Shown here: in pieces, positions 19,173-29,695 of the stretch
How the letters are laid out: the number at the start of each line of letters is the position of its first letter
How positions within the stretch are numbered: the stretch's first letter is position 1
From: Bacteroidota bacterium
GTDB lineage: Bacteria > Bacteroidota > Bacteroidia > Sphingobacteriales > Sphingobacteriaceae
Direction: 5' to 3'
NCBI GenBank assembly: GCA_018828585.1
Contig: JAHJVW010000128.1
Coordinates: 1-64,000, forward strand
DNA length: 64,000 nt
Position numbers and translations under genes: made by a program
Notes under the pieces: generated by a model
Database searches by the model: none
What the model saw: the letters and a program-made list of their open reading frames with translations, nothing else
What the model was told of the DNA's origin: nothing

Positions 19173-19718
19173 TTACTGATTAAACTGAATTGGCCCAGCT
19201 CCTTGTTTTATTTCATAATAACTAAAATCCTCGGTAGCCCAAAAACTAGTTCCAGATATTGTTGCTTTATCTGTGGTAATTGTTACCACACGATTAGAAT
19301 AGAATCTCTTTAAATTCTCATCCCAAATTAACTCTTCTGATTTAAATGTTTTTCCTTCGGCATTAGTAGCTACAACATTCTTCTTTAACTCTATAATTTT
19401 TTCATTTTCTTTTCGGATAGCGTATTCGGAAGTTACTTTGCTGGTTTGCTTCAGATTGTCATCGTAAAAAATAACCACTATACCTTTAGGCATCTCATAA
19501 AATGGATTTTTAGCTGTTTTATGATTATATAATATAGGAGTAGTTAATCTAGCCTTAACTCTTGCCGAATCGCTGTAGATGATTTCAGCTCCTTTAGTAA
19601 TTTCTATTTCTTCCTTTTGTTTAAGTTCAATCTGTTTTACCTTACTCATATCATTTTCACAAGCGGCAAAGCACAAGCTTAAAATTCCAAAAATGATATA
19701 TTTTTTGGCTTTAAACAT
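19173..19718 (-). CDS. lptC: LPS export ABC transporter periplasmic protein LptC
   Basis: Lipobox FAAC; YSDSARVKARLTTPIL...FYDDNLKQTSKVTSEYA...NVVATNAEGKTFKSEELIWDE. Confidence 0.88.
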   Translation of the reverse strand: MFKAKKYIIFGILSLCFAACENDMSKVKQIELKQKEEIEITKGAEIIYSDSARVKARLTTPILYNHKTAKNPFYEMPKGIVVIFYDDNLKQTSKVTSEYAIRKENEKIIELKKNVVATNAEGKTFKSEELIWDENLKRFYSNRVVTITTDKATISGTSFWATEDFSYYEIKQGAGPIQFNQ

Positions 19719-19723
19719 CTCGA

Positions 19724-21016
19724 TTAATCATACTTATATTTCTGGAACCACCTATCGTTAATGGTAAAACCTAATTTAATATTGATAAATTTCTCTTTTA
19801 CTAGGTTATTATCAAGTGTCCCTTTTTTACCGAACTCGGTACTTAAGTTAATTTTATAAAAAGCTGTGCGGGCCGAAATTAATGGAAATCCGAATCCAAA
19901 ATTTATTGATTTTACATCAATATCCTTATTATTAATATTCAGATACGTTTTATCATAATTGATTCCAAAACGATAGTCAATCAATTTAATATAATTAGTC
20001 ACCGCTTTAATATTTGGAGTAATTTGACCGCCTACAGAAAAACCCCAAGTATTATTTAAATTCCCATTGGTTCCGTTTAAGCTATACTGAGACCACTTTG
20101 CTAATCTTAAATCGGCACCAACAACCCACTTGTTAATTTTCTCTATACTAAATCCAAAATTATGATTGGTAGGCATAACCAACTTCCCTTTTGCACCATC
20201 TACAAACGCAATGGTATCAGTCCTAAACTCAGTATTTGTTTTATAATCTTTTTGATATCTTGTAAATAACGTTTTGTTGCTTGTGTTGAAAGATGTTTTT
20301 GCACCGCCTGTATAACCCACAGTTAAACGAGTATCATCATTTAAAAGTTTTATATACTGAACGCCAAAATCAAAGTTTAGGCCCCCTATACTTAAATCAT
20401 TTTGCGACTTAGAATTTAAAAATCCTGCATATTTTTGGTATTCAGCAGCTCTGGTTTCTTTTAAATCGCCAAAAATATAGCTCATGTTTACACCAACGTT
20501 CAAATGCTTTCCAATACCAATCCCATAACCCAGGTAAGCCTTAGATAAGCCGCCTTCACCAGAGTAAATTTGACTTACCTTAAAAGTATCTACTGAAATA
20601 ACGTTTTGAGATTGATAACCTAAATTACTAAAAGGCAATAGTCCGAAGCTAAACGCTGATTTTTTAGTAATAGGCACAGCAAAAGTAAAATGACTTAATG
20701 CTGAGTTGAAGCTTTTTTCAGACAAACTTCCTTTACTCAGGTTTTGAAAATCTGCCGAAGCTCCTACATCAAAGGCTGTCAATCTAATTTGAGAATAGGA
20801 AGCTGGATTTGACACGTTGATATTTTGATATCCACCAAAACTACTGATACCATAAGCTAAGTTTCCCATTGCCCTAAACTGAGGAAGATAGCTTCCTTTA
20901 ATATTACCAACTCCAAATTTCGAATACGGAGAGTTGGTAGTAGATTGTGCATTTACATTAATCGCAAACATTACAATAAACGATAATGCCAGAATATATT
21001 TTTTATTTAAAATCAT
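19724..21016 (-). CDS. Outer membrane beta-barrel protein, uncharacterised
   Basis: Signal peptide, NSPYSKFGVGNI..., beta-rich sequence; start MILNKKYI preferred. Confidence 0.75.
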   Translation of the reverse strand: MILNKKYILALSFIVMFAINVNAQSTTNSPYSKFGVGNIKGSYLPQFRAMGNLAYGISSFGGYQNINVSNPASYSQIRLTAFDVGASADFQNLSKGSLSEKSFNSALSHFTFAVPITKKSAFSFGLLPFSNLGYQSQNVISVDTFKVSQIYSGEGGLSKAYLGYGIGIGKHLNVGVNMSYIFGDLKETRAAEYQKYAGFLNSKSQNDLSIGGLNFDFGVQYIKLLNDDTRLTVGYTGGAKTSFNTSNKTLFTRYQKDYKTNTEFRTDTIAFVDGAKGKLVMPTNHNFGFSIEKINKWVVGADLRLAKWSQYSLNGTNGNLNNTWGFSVGGQITPNIKAVTNYIKLIDYRFGINYDKTYLNINNKDIDVKSINFGFGFPLISARTAFYKINLSTEFGKKGTLDNNLVKEKFINIKLGFTINDRWFQKYKYD

Positions 21017-21752
21017 GCTGATAATTAACAACTGTATTTAAACCAATCAAAACCAGATTGGGCTCATGTAAAATTAAGTGCGCAAAGATGCTATTTTTAA
21101 ACCTCGAATCAAAAAACGCGGCATCCCCACCACAAAGTATAATCTTCGTTTCTTTGTTATTATTTAATTCTTGTTTGATAAACCCCTCTAATTCGTAAAT
21201 CAATCCATTTATTACCCCCGAAAGAATGGCCTCGTTGGTGTTTTTGCCATATGCACTTTTATAATCCGAATCAAAACTTACTAACGGTAATTTTGATGTG
21301 AAATGATGCATGGCTTCAAATCTCATGTTAATACCCGGAGAAATACTTCCTCCGTTATATATAGCCTTTTCATTAATTCCATCATAGGTAATACAAGTTC
21401 CAGCATCAATCACTAAAACTTTTTGTTTAGGATAAATTTTATTTGCCCCAATTACCGCTGCCAATCTATCTAATCCTAATGTTGTTGGGCTTTCATATTT
21501 GTTATCAATAGGTATAAAAACCGAATGGTTAAATTTTATATAGTTGAAATTACTTTTCAAATACTCTTCATCCAAACCTATATTTTTTCTGACTGATGAG
21601 ATGATCAAATTTTCAATCTGATATTTCTCTTTCAGTTTTTGAAGATCCTGATCACAATAATCGATTGCTTTATCACTTAAAATAATACTATCCTGATCAA
21701 AAACAGCAATTTTTGTTGAAGAATTACCAATATCAACAACAAGGTTGATCAT
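21003..21752 (-). CDS. coaX: Type III pantothenate kinase
   Basis: MINLVVDIGNSSTKIAVFD, LGLDRLAAVIGA, VIDAGTCITYD, ISPGINMR. Confidence 0.96.
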   Translation of the reverse strand: MINLVVDIGNSSTKIAVFDQDSIILSDKAIDYCDQDLQKLKEKYQIENLIISSVRKNIGLDEEYLKSNFNYIKFNHSVFIPIDNKYESPTTLGLDRLAAVIGANKIYPKQKVLVIDAGTCITYDGINEKAIYNGGSISPGINMRFEAMHHFTSKLPLVSFDSDYKSAYGKNTNEAILSGVINGLIYELEGFIKQELNNNKETKIILCGGDAAFFDSRFKNSIFAHLILHEPNLVLIGLNTVVNYQHDFK

Positions 21753-22444
21753 TAGGCGTTCACCATTGATAAAATTGACTCGAACAAAACTAATCCATCT
21801 TCATTTCCTAAAATTGGGTCTGCGGCTCTTTCTGGATGAGGCATCATTCCAAAAACATTTCTTCCTGGATTACACACGCCGGCAATATTTCCAATAGATC
21901 CATTTGGGTTAGATTCAGCGGTAATGTTTCCGTTCTCATCACAGTATCTAAACAAAATCTGATCACGATCATTCAACTTTTTCAGTTCATCTGCTTGAGC
22001 ATAGAAATTTCCTTCGCCATGTGCAATAGGAATTTTCAAAGCTTTATCAGGATCAATCTTGGCGGTTATTAAGCTATTAGTGGTAACTGCTCTTAAATGA
22101 ACGTTTTTACAAATAAACTTTCTACTGGCATTATGTAATAAGCCACCGGGTAATAAACCCGCCTCTGTTAAAATTTGAAAGCCATTACAAACACCCAAAA
22201 CATAACCTCCTTTATTTGCAAAAGAAATAACCTCTTGCATGATAGGTGAAAAACGAGCAATTGCGCCAGAACGTAAATAATCTCCGTATGAAAATCCGCC
22301 AGGTAATGCTACAAAATCCACGTTTTGCAAATCATGATCTTTGTGCCAAAGCGGAACAACTTCCTGACCAAGAATTTTTTGAAAAACGTAAATTAAATCT
22401 TGGTCACAATTAGAACCTGGAAAAACAACAACGCCAACTTTCAT
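21752..22444 (-). CDS. purQ: Phosphoribosylformylglycinamidine synthase subunit PurQ
   Basis: VGVVVFPGSNCDQD, GGFSYGDYLRSGAIAR, GVCNGFQILTEAGLLPG, MMPHPERA. Confidence 0.97.
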   Translation of the reverse strand: MKVGVVVFPGSNCDQDLIYVFQKILGQEVVPLWHKDHDLQNVDFVALPGGFSYGDYLRSGAIARFSPIMQEVISFANKGGYVLGVCNGFQILTEAGLLPGGLLHNASRKFICKNVHLRAVTTNSLITAKIDPDKALKIPIAHGEGNFYAQADELKKLNDRDQILFRYCDENGNITAESNPNGSIGNIAGVCNPGRNVFGMMPHPERAADPILGNEDGLVLFESILSMVNA

Positions 22445-22548
22445 TTTATTTAGTAGTAATGGTAAATCCGCAATTAATTTGCTACAAAACTATCAAAATT
22501 TAGCAGTTTAACGGCTGATTATCTGTTAAAAAAAGTTAAACAATTACT

Positions 22549-23529
22549 TTAGAAAAACTGAAAGTAAATGATGAATCCAACAATGATGAGAAAGAAAGAT
22601 TCATAAGCCCATTTCTTCTTAGCGGTTATAAAGTAATAGGAAAGTAATGTGGATATGGGTATTACACATAAAAGGAAATGGTTAATTCTAAAATCGGATT
22701 TAAGATAAAAAGATAACGCCGCAATAACGAAAACGAAAAATACTAATTGGAGGAATTTTCTAATGAGGATATAACTCCTGAAGAAGTTTTGTCTGATTTG
22801 GAGAAATCCCAAAATCATGACAATAACTATTGGGAATAAAACAATGTAATCCATCACATTAATTTTGATGTAAAAAGGAAACTTGTTAGAAAGTGGTTTC
22901 CAGATCTCATAAAAATCTAACAGATGTCCATTCCAGAAATAATACACACCTAAAAAGAAAACAATTGTTAGGTATCCAATTAAAGCACCTATCCATTCTC
23001 TCCAATTAAAGGGTTTCAAAATAATAAGAGATGCCCACAACAAAACAAGAAACAGTACAAAAGGAAAATAAAAAATTGTACCAATGGCGACTACCAAGCC
23101 TAAATCAAATAAGGTAGAAATAGATACCGACTCTTTATACGCTTGTAAAATTTTATGAATGATAAATAGAATAAAATAATTACAAATTAGTGGTGGAGAC
23201 AATAATAGAAATGGCGAGAAAACGCTAGAGCAAATGATATAAAATAACGCAGGGATAAAAGAAGATTTCCCTAAAACATTCAGATTGTTAATGATTCTAT
23301 TGAATAATAATGCTTGGGAGAAAACAATTAATCCTGCTAAAGTTATATTTAGTGTAGGTGACAAAGCATCTTTGATGTTCAAAGGAATAAGTAAACGAGA
23401 AAAAAGCTCTAAAAACCCTGAATTCACATTATTTGGTAAATGCATAAAAATTCCAATCCTTAAAATAATTAGAAGGATTAATAGGAGAAGGATATTAATG
23501 AAATTTAAATTCCTGAATTGCTGAATCAT
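22549..23529 (-). CDS. DUF6427-like polytopic membrane protein
   Basis: Multiple hydrophobic helices, 326 aa; family assignment from pattern only. Confidence 0.7.
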   Translation of the reverse strand: MIQQFRNLNFINILLLLILLIILRIGIFMHLPNNVNSGFLELFSRLLIPLNIKDALSPTLNITLAGLIVFSQALLFNRIINNLNVLGKSSFIPALFYIICSSVFSPFLLLSPPLICNYFILFIIHKILQAYKESVSISTLFDLGLVVAIGTIFYFPFVLFLVLLWASLIILKPFNWREWIGALIGYLTIVFFLGVYYFWNGHLLDFYEIWKPLSNKFPFYIKINVMDYIVLFPIVIVMILGFLQIRQNFFRSYILIRKFLQLVFFVFVIAALSFYLKSDFRINHFLLCVIPISTLLSYYFITAKKKWAYESFFLIIVGFIIYFQFF

Positions 23530-23574
23530 GCTTGAATTTTGCAGGTACGCAATAATAAGGATAATCTATAATAA

Positions 23575-24582
23575 CTAGGCTAAATTGAGTTTTTTACCCG
23601 CAAAGGTTTGTACTAATTGTTCGACAATGCCTGCTGTTTGATTTGGAAAATCAACAATAATTTTTTGTTCAGCACTTATCCATTTTTTTAAAGATTCCGT
23701 AAACTCTATATCGATTTTATGAATGACTGGAACCCCCATTAAACGGGCGGCTTCAGCATTACATTCTTGTTCAAATTGATTTTTCATGGGTATCATCAGC
23801 ACTTTCTTACCAAGATAAAGTGCCTCTGCCGGACCTTCAAAACCTCCGCCAGTAAGTAAGCCTTCGCAGTTTTCTAAGCTTTTATTGAAAAGTTCGTTAT
23901 CTATGTGTTTCACTTGAACGTTGCCGTTTTGATAAGGCGTTCTTTGATGTTTGCTAAAAACTTGCCACTTTACTTCAGGCACTGACAGTAGGTATTTTAC
24001 TAAAAGCTTATCGTCTACCGCTGGAAGATAAACGGTGTAATAACCGTGGTTTTGTGGATCAAGATTTCTAATCTCACTTCTAATTACTGGTGTATGAATA
24101 AAATCATCATACGATTGAAAATGAAAACCAACATGCTCTGTTGTTGGCGCATAATATTTTAATATAATTTCAGCATATTTTTCTCTTTTAGCCGGGCGGG
24201 GAGTTTTATCAGATAAAAAAGATGCTTGATGGCTTAACGAAACACTTCTAATTTTTTTTAACCGACAAGCCCAAGCTGTTAAGGGTTCAAAATCATTGAT
24301 GATTAAATCATAATCTTCTAATGGGATGGAATGCATGTCTTTCCAAAATTGACGAAGATTCATCACCTTAAAGGTTTTCCAATAATCTATTCCGCCTTTT
24401 TTTCCAAAAATATAACTAAAGCCATGAAACTGATATTTTAATGGTTGCGATAATGAAACATCAGCTTGTGTGCCACTTACTAATAAATCTAATTCCCCAT
24501 ATTGTTGCAAAAGCGGCACAATTTCTCTTGCTCTGCTGATGTGTCCATTTCCAGTTCCTTGTATGGCATAAAGTATTTTCAT
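23575..24582 (-). CDS. Glycosyltransferase family protein (MurG/MGT-like)
   Basis: MKILYAIQGTGNGHISRAREIVPLL, LLTGGGFEGPAEALYLGKKVLMIPMKNQFEQECNA. Confidence 0.88.
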   Translation of the reverse strand: MKILYAIQGTGNGHISRAREIVPLLQQYGELDLLVSGTQADVSLSQPLKYQFHGFSYIFGKKGGIDYWKTFKVMNLRQFWKDMHSIPLEDYDLIINDFEPLTAWACRLKKIRSVSLSHQASFLSDKTPRPAKREKYAEIILKYYAPTTEHVGFHFQSYDDFIHTPVIRSEIRNLDPQNHGYYTVYLPAVDDKLLVKYLLSVPEVKWQVFSKHQRTPYQNGNVQVKHIDNELFNKSLENCEGLLTGGGFEGPAEALYLGKKVLMIPMKNQFEQECNAEAARLMGVPVIHKIDIEFTESLKKWISAEQKIIVDFPNQTAGIVEQLVQTFAGKKLNLA

Positions 24583-24594
24583 AAGAAATTCTTA

Positions 24595-25437
24595 TTAAAC
24601 AACTTCTTGTTTAAATTTTTCAAAAAGCTCTTTAACATCCAACATATCATTCAAGTTTTCAATATCATGTGTATCGTCATCTTCTTTCGTAAATTGGCTC
24701 GCATCAAATTTATAAATATCCCAAACACCGTTTTGATATTCTAAAGAAGTTAAACTTTCTACCCAATCACCAGAATTCAAGTAGGTCACACTTCCTTTAT
24801 CTGTTTTAATTTCTCTGATTTCAGGGTGATGAATATGTCCGCATATTACAAAAGCATATCCTTTTTCAATAGCTAATTCAGCAGCTGTTTGCTCAAACTG
24901 ATTAATAAATTTCACTGCCTCTTTTACACTTGCTTTTATTTTTTGCGAGAATGAATATTTTTTCTTACCCATTTTGGTTAAAAACCAATTTGTAATGCTG
25001 TTGATATGTATCAATGTATCATAACCTACTGCGCCAAGTTTAGCTAACCATTTCGAGTGCTGCATGGTCACATCAAAAATATCACCATGGAAAACCCACG
25101 CCTTATTTCCGTCTAAATTTAAAACCAATTTATTTAATAGCTGAAAAACCCCCAAATTAAAATCGGCAAATTTTCTTAACATTTCATCATGATTTCCTGT
25201 AAGGTAATAAACAGGAACACCATCAGTCACGAATTTTAAGATTTTACGAATCACTTTCATGTGATCTTCTGGAAAATAAGATTTACTGAATTGCCAGATA
25301 TCAATAATGTCCCCATTCAAAATCAACATTTTTGGCTTAATACTTTTTAAGTATTTTAGAAGCTCTTTGGCATGACTACCATAGGTACCCAAATGCACAT
25401 CAGATATAACTACAATATCGATTTCTCTTTTAGACAT
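24595..25437 (-). CDS. UDP-2,3-diacylglucosamine diphosphatase-like metallophosphoesterase
   Basis: VVISDVHLGTYGSHA, NGDIIDIWQF, GNHDEMLR, ICGHIHHPEI. Confidence 0.9.
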   Translation of the reverse strand: MSKREIDIVVISDVHLGTYGSHAKELLKYLKSIKPKMLILNGDIIDIWQFSKSYFPEDHMKVIRKILKFVTDGVPVYYLTGNHDEMLRKFADFNLGVFQLLNKLVLNLDGNKAWVFHGDIFDVTMQHSKWLAKLGAVGYDTLIHINSITNWFLTKMGKKKYSFSQKIKASVKEAVKFINQFEQTAAELAIEKGYAFVICGHIHHPEIREIKTDKGSVTYLNSGDWVESLTSLEYQNGVWDIYKFDASQFTKEDDDTHDIENLNDMLDVKELFEKFKQEVV

Positions 25438-25526
25438 GACAGAAAATTTTAAATAATTTGCGAGGGTAGCTATTATATAGCCTTGATTTTAAGACTTCAG
25501 GTAGAAGTAATTTATTTACTAAATCA

Positions 25527-25631
25527 TTAATCCTTTTCTTCTTCAATTTTTAAATCAAAAGGGCTAAAATAAAATGCCGCAACAGCAATTAAAGCAATTA
25601 CAACAACACCATAATAAAACAAGTCCATCAT
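25527..25631 (-). CDS. Candidate small single-TM protein (34 aa)
   Basis: MMDLFYYGVVVIALIAVAAFYFSPFDLKIEEEKD*; one hydrophobic helix then acidic tail. Confidence 0.45.
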   Translation of the reverse strand: MMDLFYYGVVVIALIAVAAFYFSPFDLKIEEEKD

Positions 25632-25781
25632 TATATAGATTTTAACAAATGTCTAACAAATACATTACCATAAAGTTAATAATGTGTTAAATGTTAAATT
25701 TCTCAACTTATTAATTTTGAATAGTTTAACGAAGAAAAGTCTAGTTGGTTTTTCTAATGAAACAAAATGTCAATTAGTTGA

Positions 25782-26303
25782 CTATTGATGAAGCATTTTG
25801 CTGATTCTGGTGATTTGTTTTTGATGATGTTTGGTGTGAATGAAAATAAATCGCAACCATGATTTTGCATCTAAAAAGCCTAATCTGGGGTGTTTTATTT
25901 TATATTTAGGGTCAAACTTTTTAAAATCGGCCAATAAAGTATTCAATTTCTTTTTGAATTTGACGATTAAATTAGACGCTTCTTCTTTTGATATTTTTTT
26001 AACTGCTGCGGCTATATTTGCTGGAGCTTTTATTTTACCGGGAGGAAATCTTCCAAAAAAAAGAATCAATCGTACTTTCCAATGAGGCTTTCTGATTTTG
26101 ATATCAGCTGTTTTATTTAAGCATTTTTCTAATGCGATAAGTGACATATAGTTTGCGCCCAGAATGTGAGAGTAAACTTCGGAATACGACCAAACCCCTT
26201 CCGCTGGGTTTTGAAGAAAAGCTTCCTCAGAAACTGTTTTCAAAAATTCTTCATAAAACTTAATTGAATGTTGAATTTTATTGATGTCGCCTTTTAAACT
26301 CAT
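25782..26303 (-). CDS. DinB family protein
   Basis: EGVWSYSEVYSHILGANYMS, HTKHHQKQITRI metal-binding pattern. Confidence 0.85.
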   Translation of the reverse strand: MSLKGDINKIQHSIKFYEEFLKTVSEEAFLQNPAEGVWSYSEVYSHILGANYMSLIALEKCLNKTADIKIRKPHWKVRLILFFGRFPPGKIKAPANIAAAVKKISKEEASNLIVKFKKKLNTLLADFKKFDPKYKIKHPRLGFLDAKSWLRFIFIHTKHHQKQITRISKMLHQ

Positions 26304-26995
26304 AGAATTCGTGTTAGTTCTTCCAAATGGTTGATATGCCAGCTTACATCTTCGGGTATTTCGGCAAAATTCGGATTAAAATAAATCGCATCCATTCCAA
26401 AATTTAGTGCTCCTCTCACATCAGCTTCTATGCTATCTCCAATCATTAAACTTTGCTGAGTAGATGCTTTTGCCTTATCTATTGCGTATTGAAAAATGGC
26501 TTTATCTGGTTTGTTAATTCCAAGCACCTCAGAGATAATGACATTTTGAAAATACGGGGTTAGGTTGGTGTTTTTTACTTTATACTCCGTTGATTCTTTG
26601 AATCCGTTTGAGATGAGATGTAATTTATATTTCTGCTGAAGATAGGTCAATGTTTCATGCGTATGCGGAAACAAATTAGATTTTGTTGGGCAGATGTTTA
26701 CATAATCATCCTCGAACTGAGAGGGAATTATGCTTTCATCTAAGCCTAAATCCAAAAACGTTTTTTTGAAACGGGTTTCTCTTAATGCCTCTTTGGTGAT
26801 TTTTCCTAAATGATAATCAGCCCAAAGTTGATGATTGTTTTTGGTATAGGTCTCGATAAAAATATCACAAGAGTTTAAACCTAAATTTTCGAGCTGGTAA
26901 TTAAAATAAAGTTCGCTTAAAGTTTCTTCAGCGTTTTTATCGAAGTCCCATAAAGTATGGTCGAGATCGAAGAAAATATGTTGATATGATTTCAA
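26300..26995 (-). CDS. HAD-superfamily nucleotidase, YjjG family
   Basis: FFDLDHTLWDFDKNAEETL, LISNGF, GINKPDKAIF, MIGDSIEADVRGA. Confidence 0.93.
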   Translation of the reverse strand: MKSYQHIFFDLDHTLWDFDKNAEETLSELYFNYQLENLGLNSCDIFIETYTKNNHQLWADYHLGKITKEALRETRFKKTFLDLGLDESIIPSQFEDDYVNICPTKSNLFPHTHETLTYLQQKYKLHLISNGFKESTEYKVKNTNLTPYFQNVIISEVLGINKPDKAIFQYAIDKAKASTQQSLMIGDSIEADVRGALNFGMDAIYFNPNFAEIPEDVSWHINHLEELTRIL

Positions 26996-27078
26996 TTTTA
27001 AGATTTGAGAATGAGTAAATAAATTTCAATCAAAGCTATGGATAAATTAGTTGAAAGATTACTGAATTAAAAACTGAA

Positions 27079-27723
27079 CTAAACCTTCTCGCCAAAAGCT
27101 AAATCTCCGGCATCACCCAAACCAGGAACTATGTAAGCTTTGGTGGTCATTTCCTCATCAATTGCACCTAACCATAAATTGGCTTTAGGTAAATTTGCTT
27201 TGATGTGTTCAACTCCTTCTTGGCTGGCGATTACAGCAACAATGTGCAATGTTTTTATTTTATAATTGGCTAATAATTCTTTACAACAAAGTACCATACT
27301 TTTACCTGTGGCCAGCATTGGATCTGAAATAATAACCGTTTTTCCTTCCAAATCTGGAGTAGAAACATATTCCATTTGAATTACGAAATCGCCTGACTTC
27401 TTTGTTTTTCGATAGGCGGATATAAAAGCGGATTCAGCTTTATCAAAAACATTTAATAAACCTTGGTGTAATGGTAGGCCGGCTCTTAAGATCGTCGCTA
27501 AAACCGGCATGTTAGGAAGCATATTGATGTTTGCTAAACCTAGCGGGGTTTGTACCTCAAATTCCTCATAAGTCAGTTTTTTACTGATTTCATAAGCGAA
27601 AATTTCCCCCATTCTTTCTAAATTTCTTCGAAAGCGCATACTGTCTTGCTGGACATCGCCATCTCTTAACTCAGCTAAGAAATGATTGGCAATACTATTG
27701 GTTTTGTTTAACAAAAACATCAT
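27079..27723 (-). CDS. upp: Uracil phosphoribosyltransferase
   Basis: ILRAGLPLHQGLLNVFD, DPMLATGKSM, VPGLGDAGDLAFG. Confidence 0.93.
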   Translation of the reverse strand: MMFLLNKTNSIANHFLAELRDGDVQQDSMRFRRNLERMGEIFAYEISKKLTYEEFEVQTPLGLANINMLPNMPVLATILRAGLPLHQGLLNVFDKAESAFISAYRKTKKSGDFVIQMEYVSTPDLEGKTVIISDPMLATGKSMVLCCKELLANYKIKTLHIVAVIASQEGVEHIKANLPKANLWLGAIDEEMTTKAYIVPGLGDAGDLAFGEKV

Positions 27724-27739
27724 GCTCTAATTTACGATT

Positions 27740-28174
27740 TTAGGATTGGTCTAATCCATATAATTTTAAAAATCCATTATATTCTCGTTCGAATGTCTTT
27801 TTTGAATGATGTTGTTTTTGATTCTTTATATATCTAAAAACTTGATCTAATCCGGATTCGCCAATTGAAAATGCCGCATAACCTGTTTGCCAAAGAAATT
27901 TATCTGGAATTAGATTTTGCTCATTAATAAAATGAGATGAACTGCCCTTAATTTGTTTAATAATTTCTGCTATTGATTTTTGTGGATTCAATAAAAATAA
28001 ACAATGTATATGATCAAGCATTCCATTAATTATCCTAACTGGACAACCCAATTCTTTTAATTGACTATAAATGAAATCATGAAGAGCAGTTTCTATCTCT
28101 TGTGAAATCAGAGGCTGACGGTCTTTTGTTGCCCCAATAGCATGTATCCAAATTTTATTATAGGAATGGGACAT
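27740..28174 (-). mobile_element. IS200/IS605-family Y1 (RAYT-like) transposase
   Basis: 144 aa; HUH motif (DHIHCLF), SIAEIIKQIKGSSSHFI, FLWQTGYAAFSIG, YIKNQKQHH with candidate catalytic Tyr. Confidence 0.92.
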
Positions 28175-28204
28175 AATTGATATTTAAAAATAAATTTATC
28201 ATTT

Positions 28205-28222
28205 AAACCATTAAAATGGTTT
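28205..28222. repeat. Small hairpin upstream of the transposase
   Basis: aaacca-ttaaaa-tggttt. Confidence 0.6.
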
Positions 28223-28237
28223 TTTCTATCCTATTTC

Positions 28238-28269
28238 ATATAGCCCATGGTTTAAACCGTGGGCTATAT
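28238..28269. repeat. REP-like palindrome upstream of the transposase
   Basis: atatagcccatggttt|aaaccgtgggctatat, 16-bp arms with one mismatch. Confidence 0.8.
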
Positions 28270-28300
28270 AAATCATCATTTATTGAATGGATTTATCCAT

Positions 28301-29557
28301 TTATTGTTCTAATTGCATTTCCATCATTTTTAGATAAACACCTCTCCAACCTTTCCAAGTGCCAAAATCATTGATCGATTCATTATGCCAAAGGCTGATA
28401 AAATCACCCCTTACTTTTTCGACATTAATGATGAGTTCATTCAACAGATGAATAGCTTCTTCGGGCGATAAGCCCAAATATTTCTTTAATGTTTGGTCCA
28501 TTACTGTGATTGGATGAACCAGTAAATCCGTAATAAATTCTTTCTCTAAATCGTACCAAAAAAACGACGTACAGGTACCTGCTCTAAAACCCGGAACATC
28601 AGCGAAAGCCATAGAGTAATCTTCTTTTATCCCAGCAGCAATTAAATTTCGATAGGTTTTGGGAAAGCTTAACATCAAATAGTGTTGTCGACTTATGCTG
28701 ATTTTTCTTTCCGCTATTTTGAAAAGTGCATTCTTTTCGGTTCTAATTGCGGTTGGGTTTTCATTTGAAAAATAAGAAGGATGTAAACCCACTGGATGAT
28801 TTTCACTGAGCTCTTTAATGATGTCCTTAAAAAGCTGATGATCTATTGAAGGAGCTTGATCATTTTCATGTTGATTACTCATCAAAAAGAAATAGATGGT
28901 TTTGGTACCGAACTGCAAATCCCAATCTGATATTTGTTGATAAACATCAAAAGGATCAGCATCTAGCCGATAACGTATCTTTTTAGCTTTTTGTTTAAAA
29001 AAAGAATCTGTCAGGTAATAATAAGGTCGATCTATATCTATGGTGGGTTGAAAGTAGAATCGACGTTTTGCAATCCTAAAATCACTAAATCTGCTTCTCA
29101 ATAATTTGGCAATTTCAAAAGCCCACTCATCAATTACCGGATGATATAAAAATCCATTTTTATATGCCAACGATGATTTTCCCTCAAATCGGTTATGCTC
29201 GTCTCTTTGTTTGTTTGTGTATTCTTCGTATCTGCTTAACAAGTAAAACGAGGCCGAGAAAATATCAGCATTGAAAACCGAATTTTTAACTAGAAATGGA
29301 ATCTGTTTGCCATTTACGTCGGCGAAAGCTAAATCAATTTTTTGAACAGCCTTTGATAAAATAAAAGAATGGCTTTTAAAATGGATTTCGTCTCCCAAAG
29401 GTTCCTCTGAATAAGAAATTTTCGCGTCTTCATAACTGTCGAAGGCCTCTTGAATCTGTGTAAAGGCAATATCTACCGCAAGAATATTCTCAAATATATG
29501 CTGAAAGACATATGCAATACGAGGATTTAAATGTGGAGTGAAAACTAGTAAAGCCAT
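28301..29557 (-). CDS. Polysaccharide deacetylase family protein
   Basis: PTIDIDRPYYYLTD, NHPVGLHPSYFS...; start MALLVFTPHLNPRIAYVF preferred over 29608. Confidence 0.8.
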   Translation of the reverse strand: MALLVFTPHLNPRIAYVFQHIFENILAVDIAFTQIQEAFDSYEDAKISYSEEPLGDEIHFKSHSFILSKAVQKIDLAFADVNGKQIPFLVKNSVFNADIFSASFYLLSRYEEYTNKQRDEHNRFEGKSSLAYKNGFLYHPVIDEWAFEIAKLLRSRFSDFRIAKRRFYFQPTIDIDRPYYYLTDSFFKQKAKKIRYRLDADPFDVYQQISDWDLQFGTKTIYFFLMSNQHENDQAPSIDHQLFKDIIKELSENHPVGLHPSYFSNENPTAIRTEKNALFKIAERKISISRQHYLMLSFPKTYRNLIAAGIKEDYSMAFADVPGFRAGTCTSFFWYDLEKEFITDLLVHPITVMDQTLKKYLGLSPEEAIHLLNELIINVEKVRGDFISLWHNESINDFGTWKGWRGVYLKMMEMQLEQ

Positions 29558-29662
29558 GGAAAAGTAAAAATGCGATAATAATCCGAGCCTTCCTAAACCA
29601 AATGGCACTTATTTTCGTCTTTGTAAGTGAGCATTAATTGTTCATGTATAAGGTTTGACGAG

Positions 29663-29695
29663 GGGATTTGTCTGTAAAGACGAATCCCTTTTTTT
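29663..29695 (+). terminator. Orphan intrinsic terminator upstream of uvrB
   Basis: gggatttgtct-gtaa-agacgaatccc (11 bp with one G·T, GTAA loop) followed by 7 T. Confidence 0.75.
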
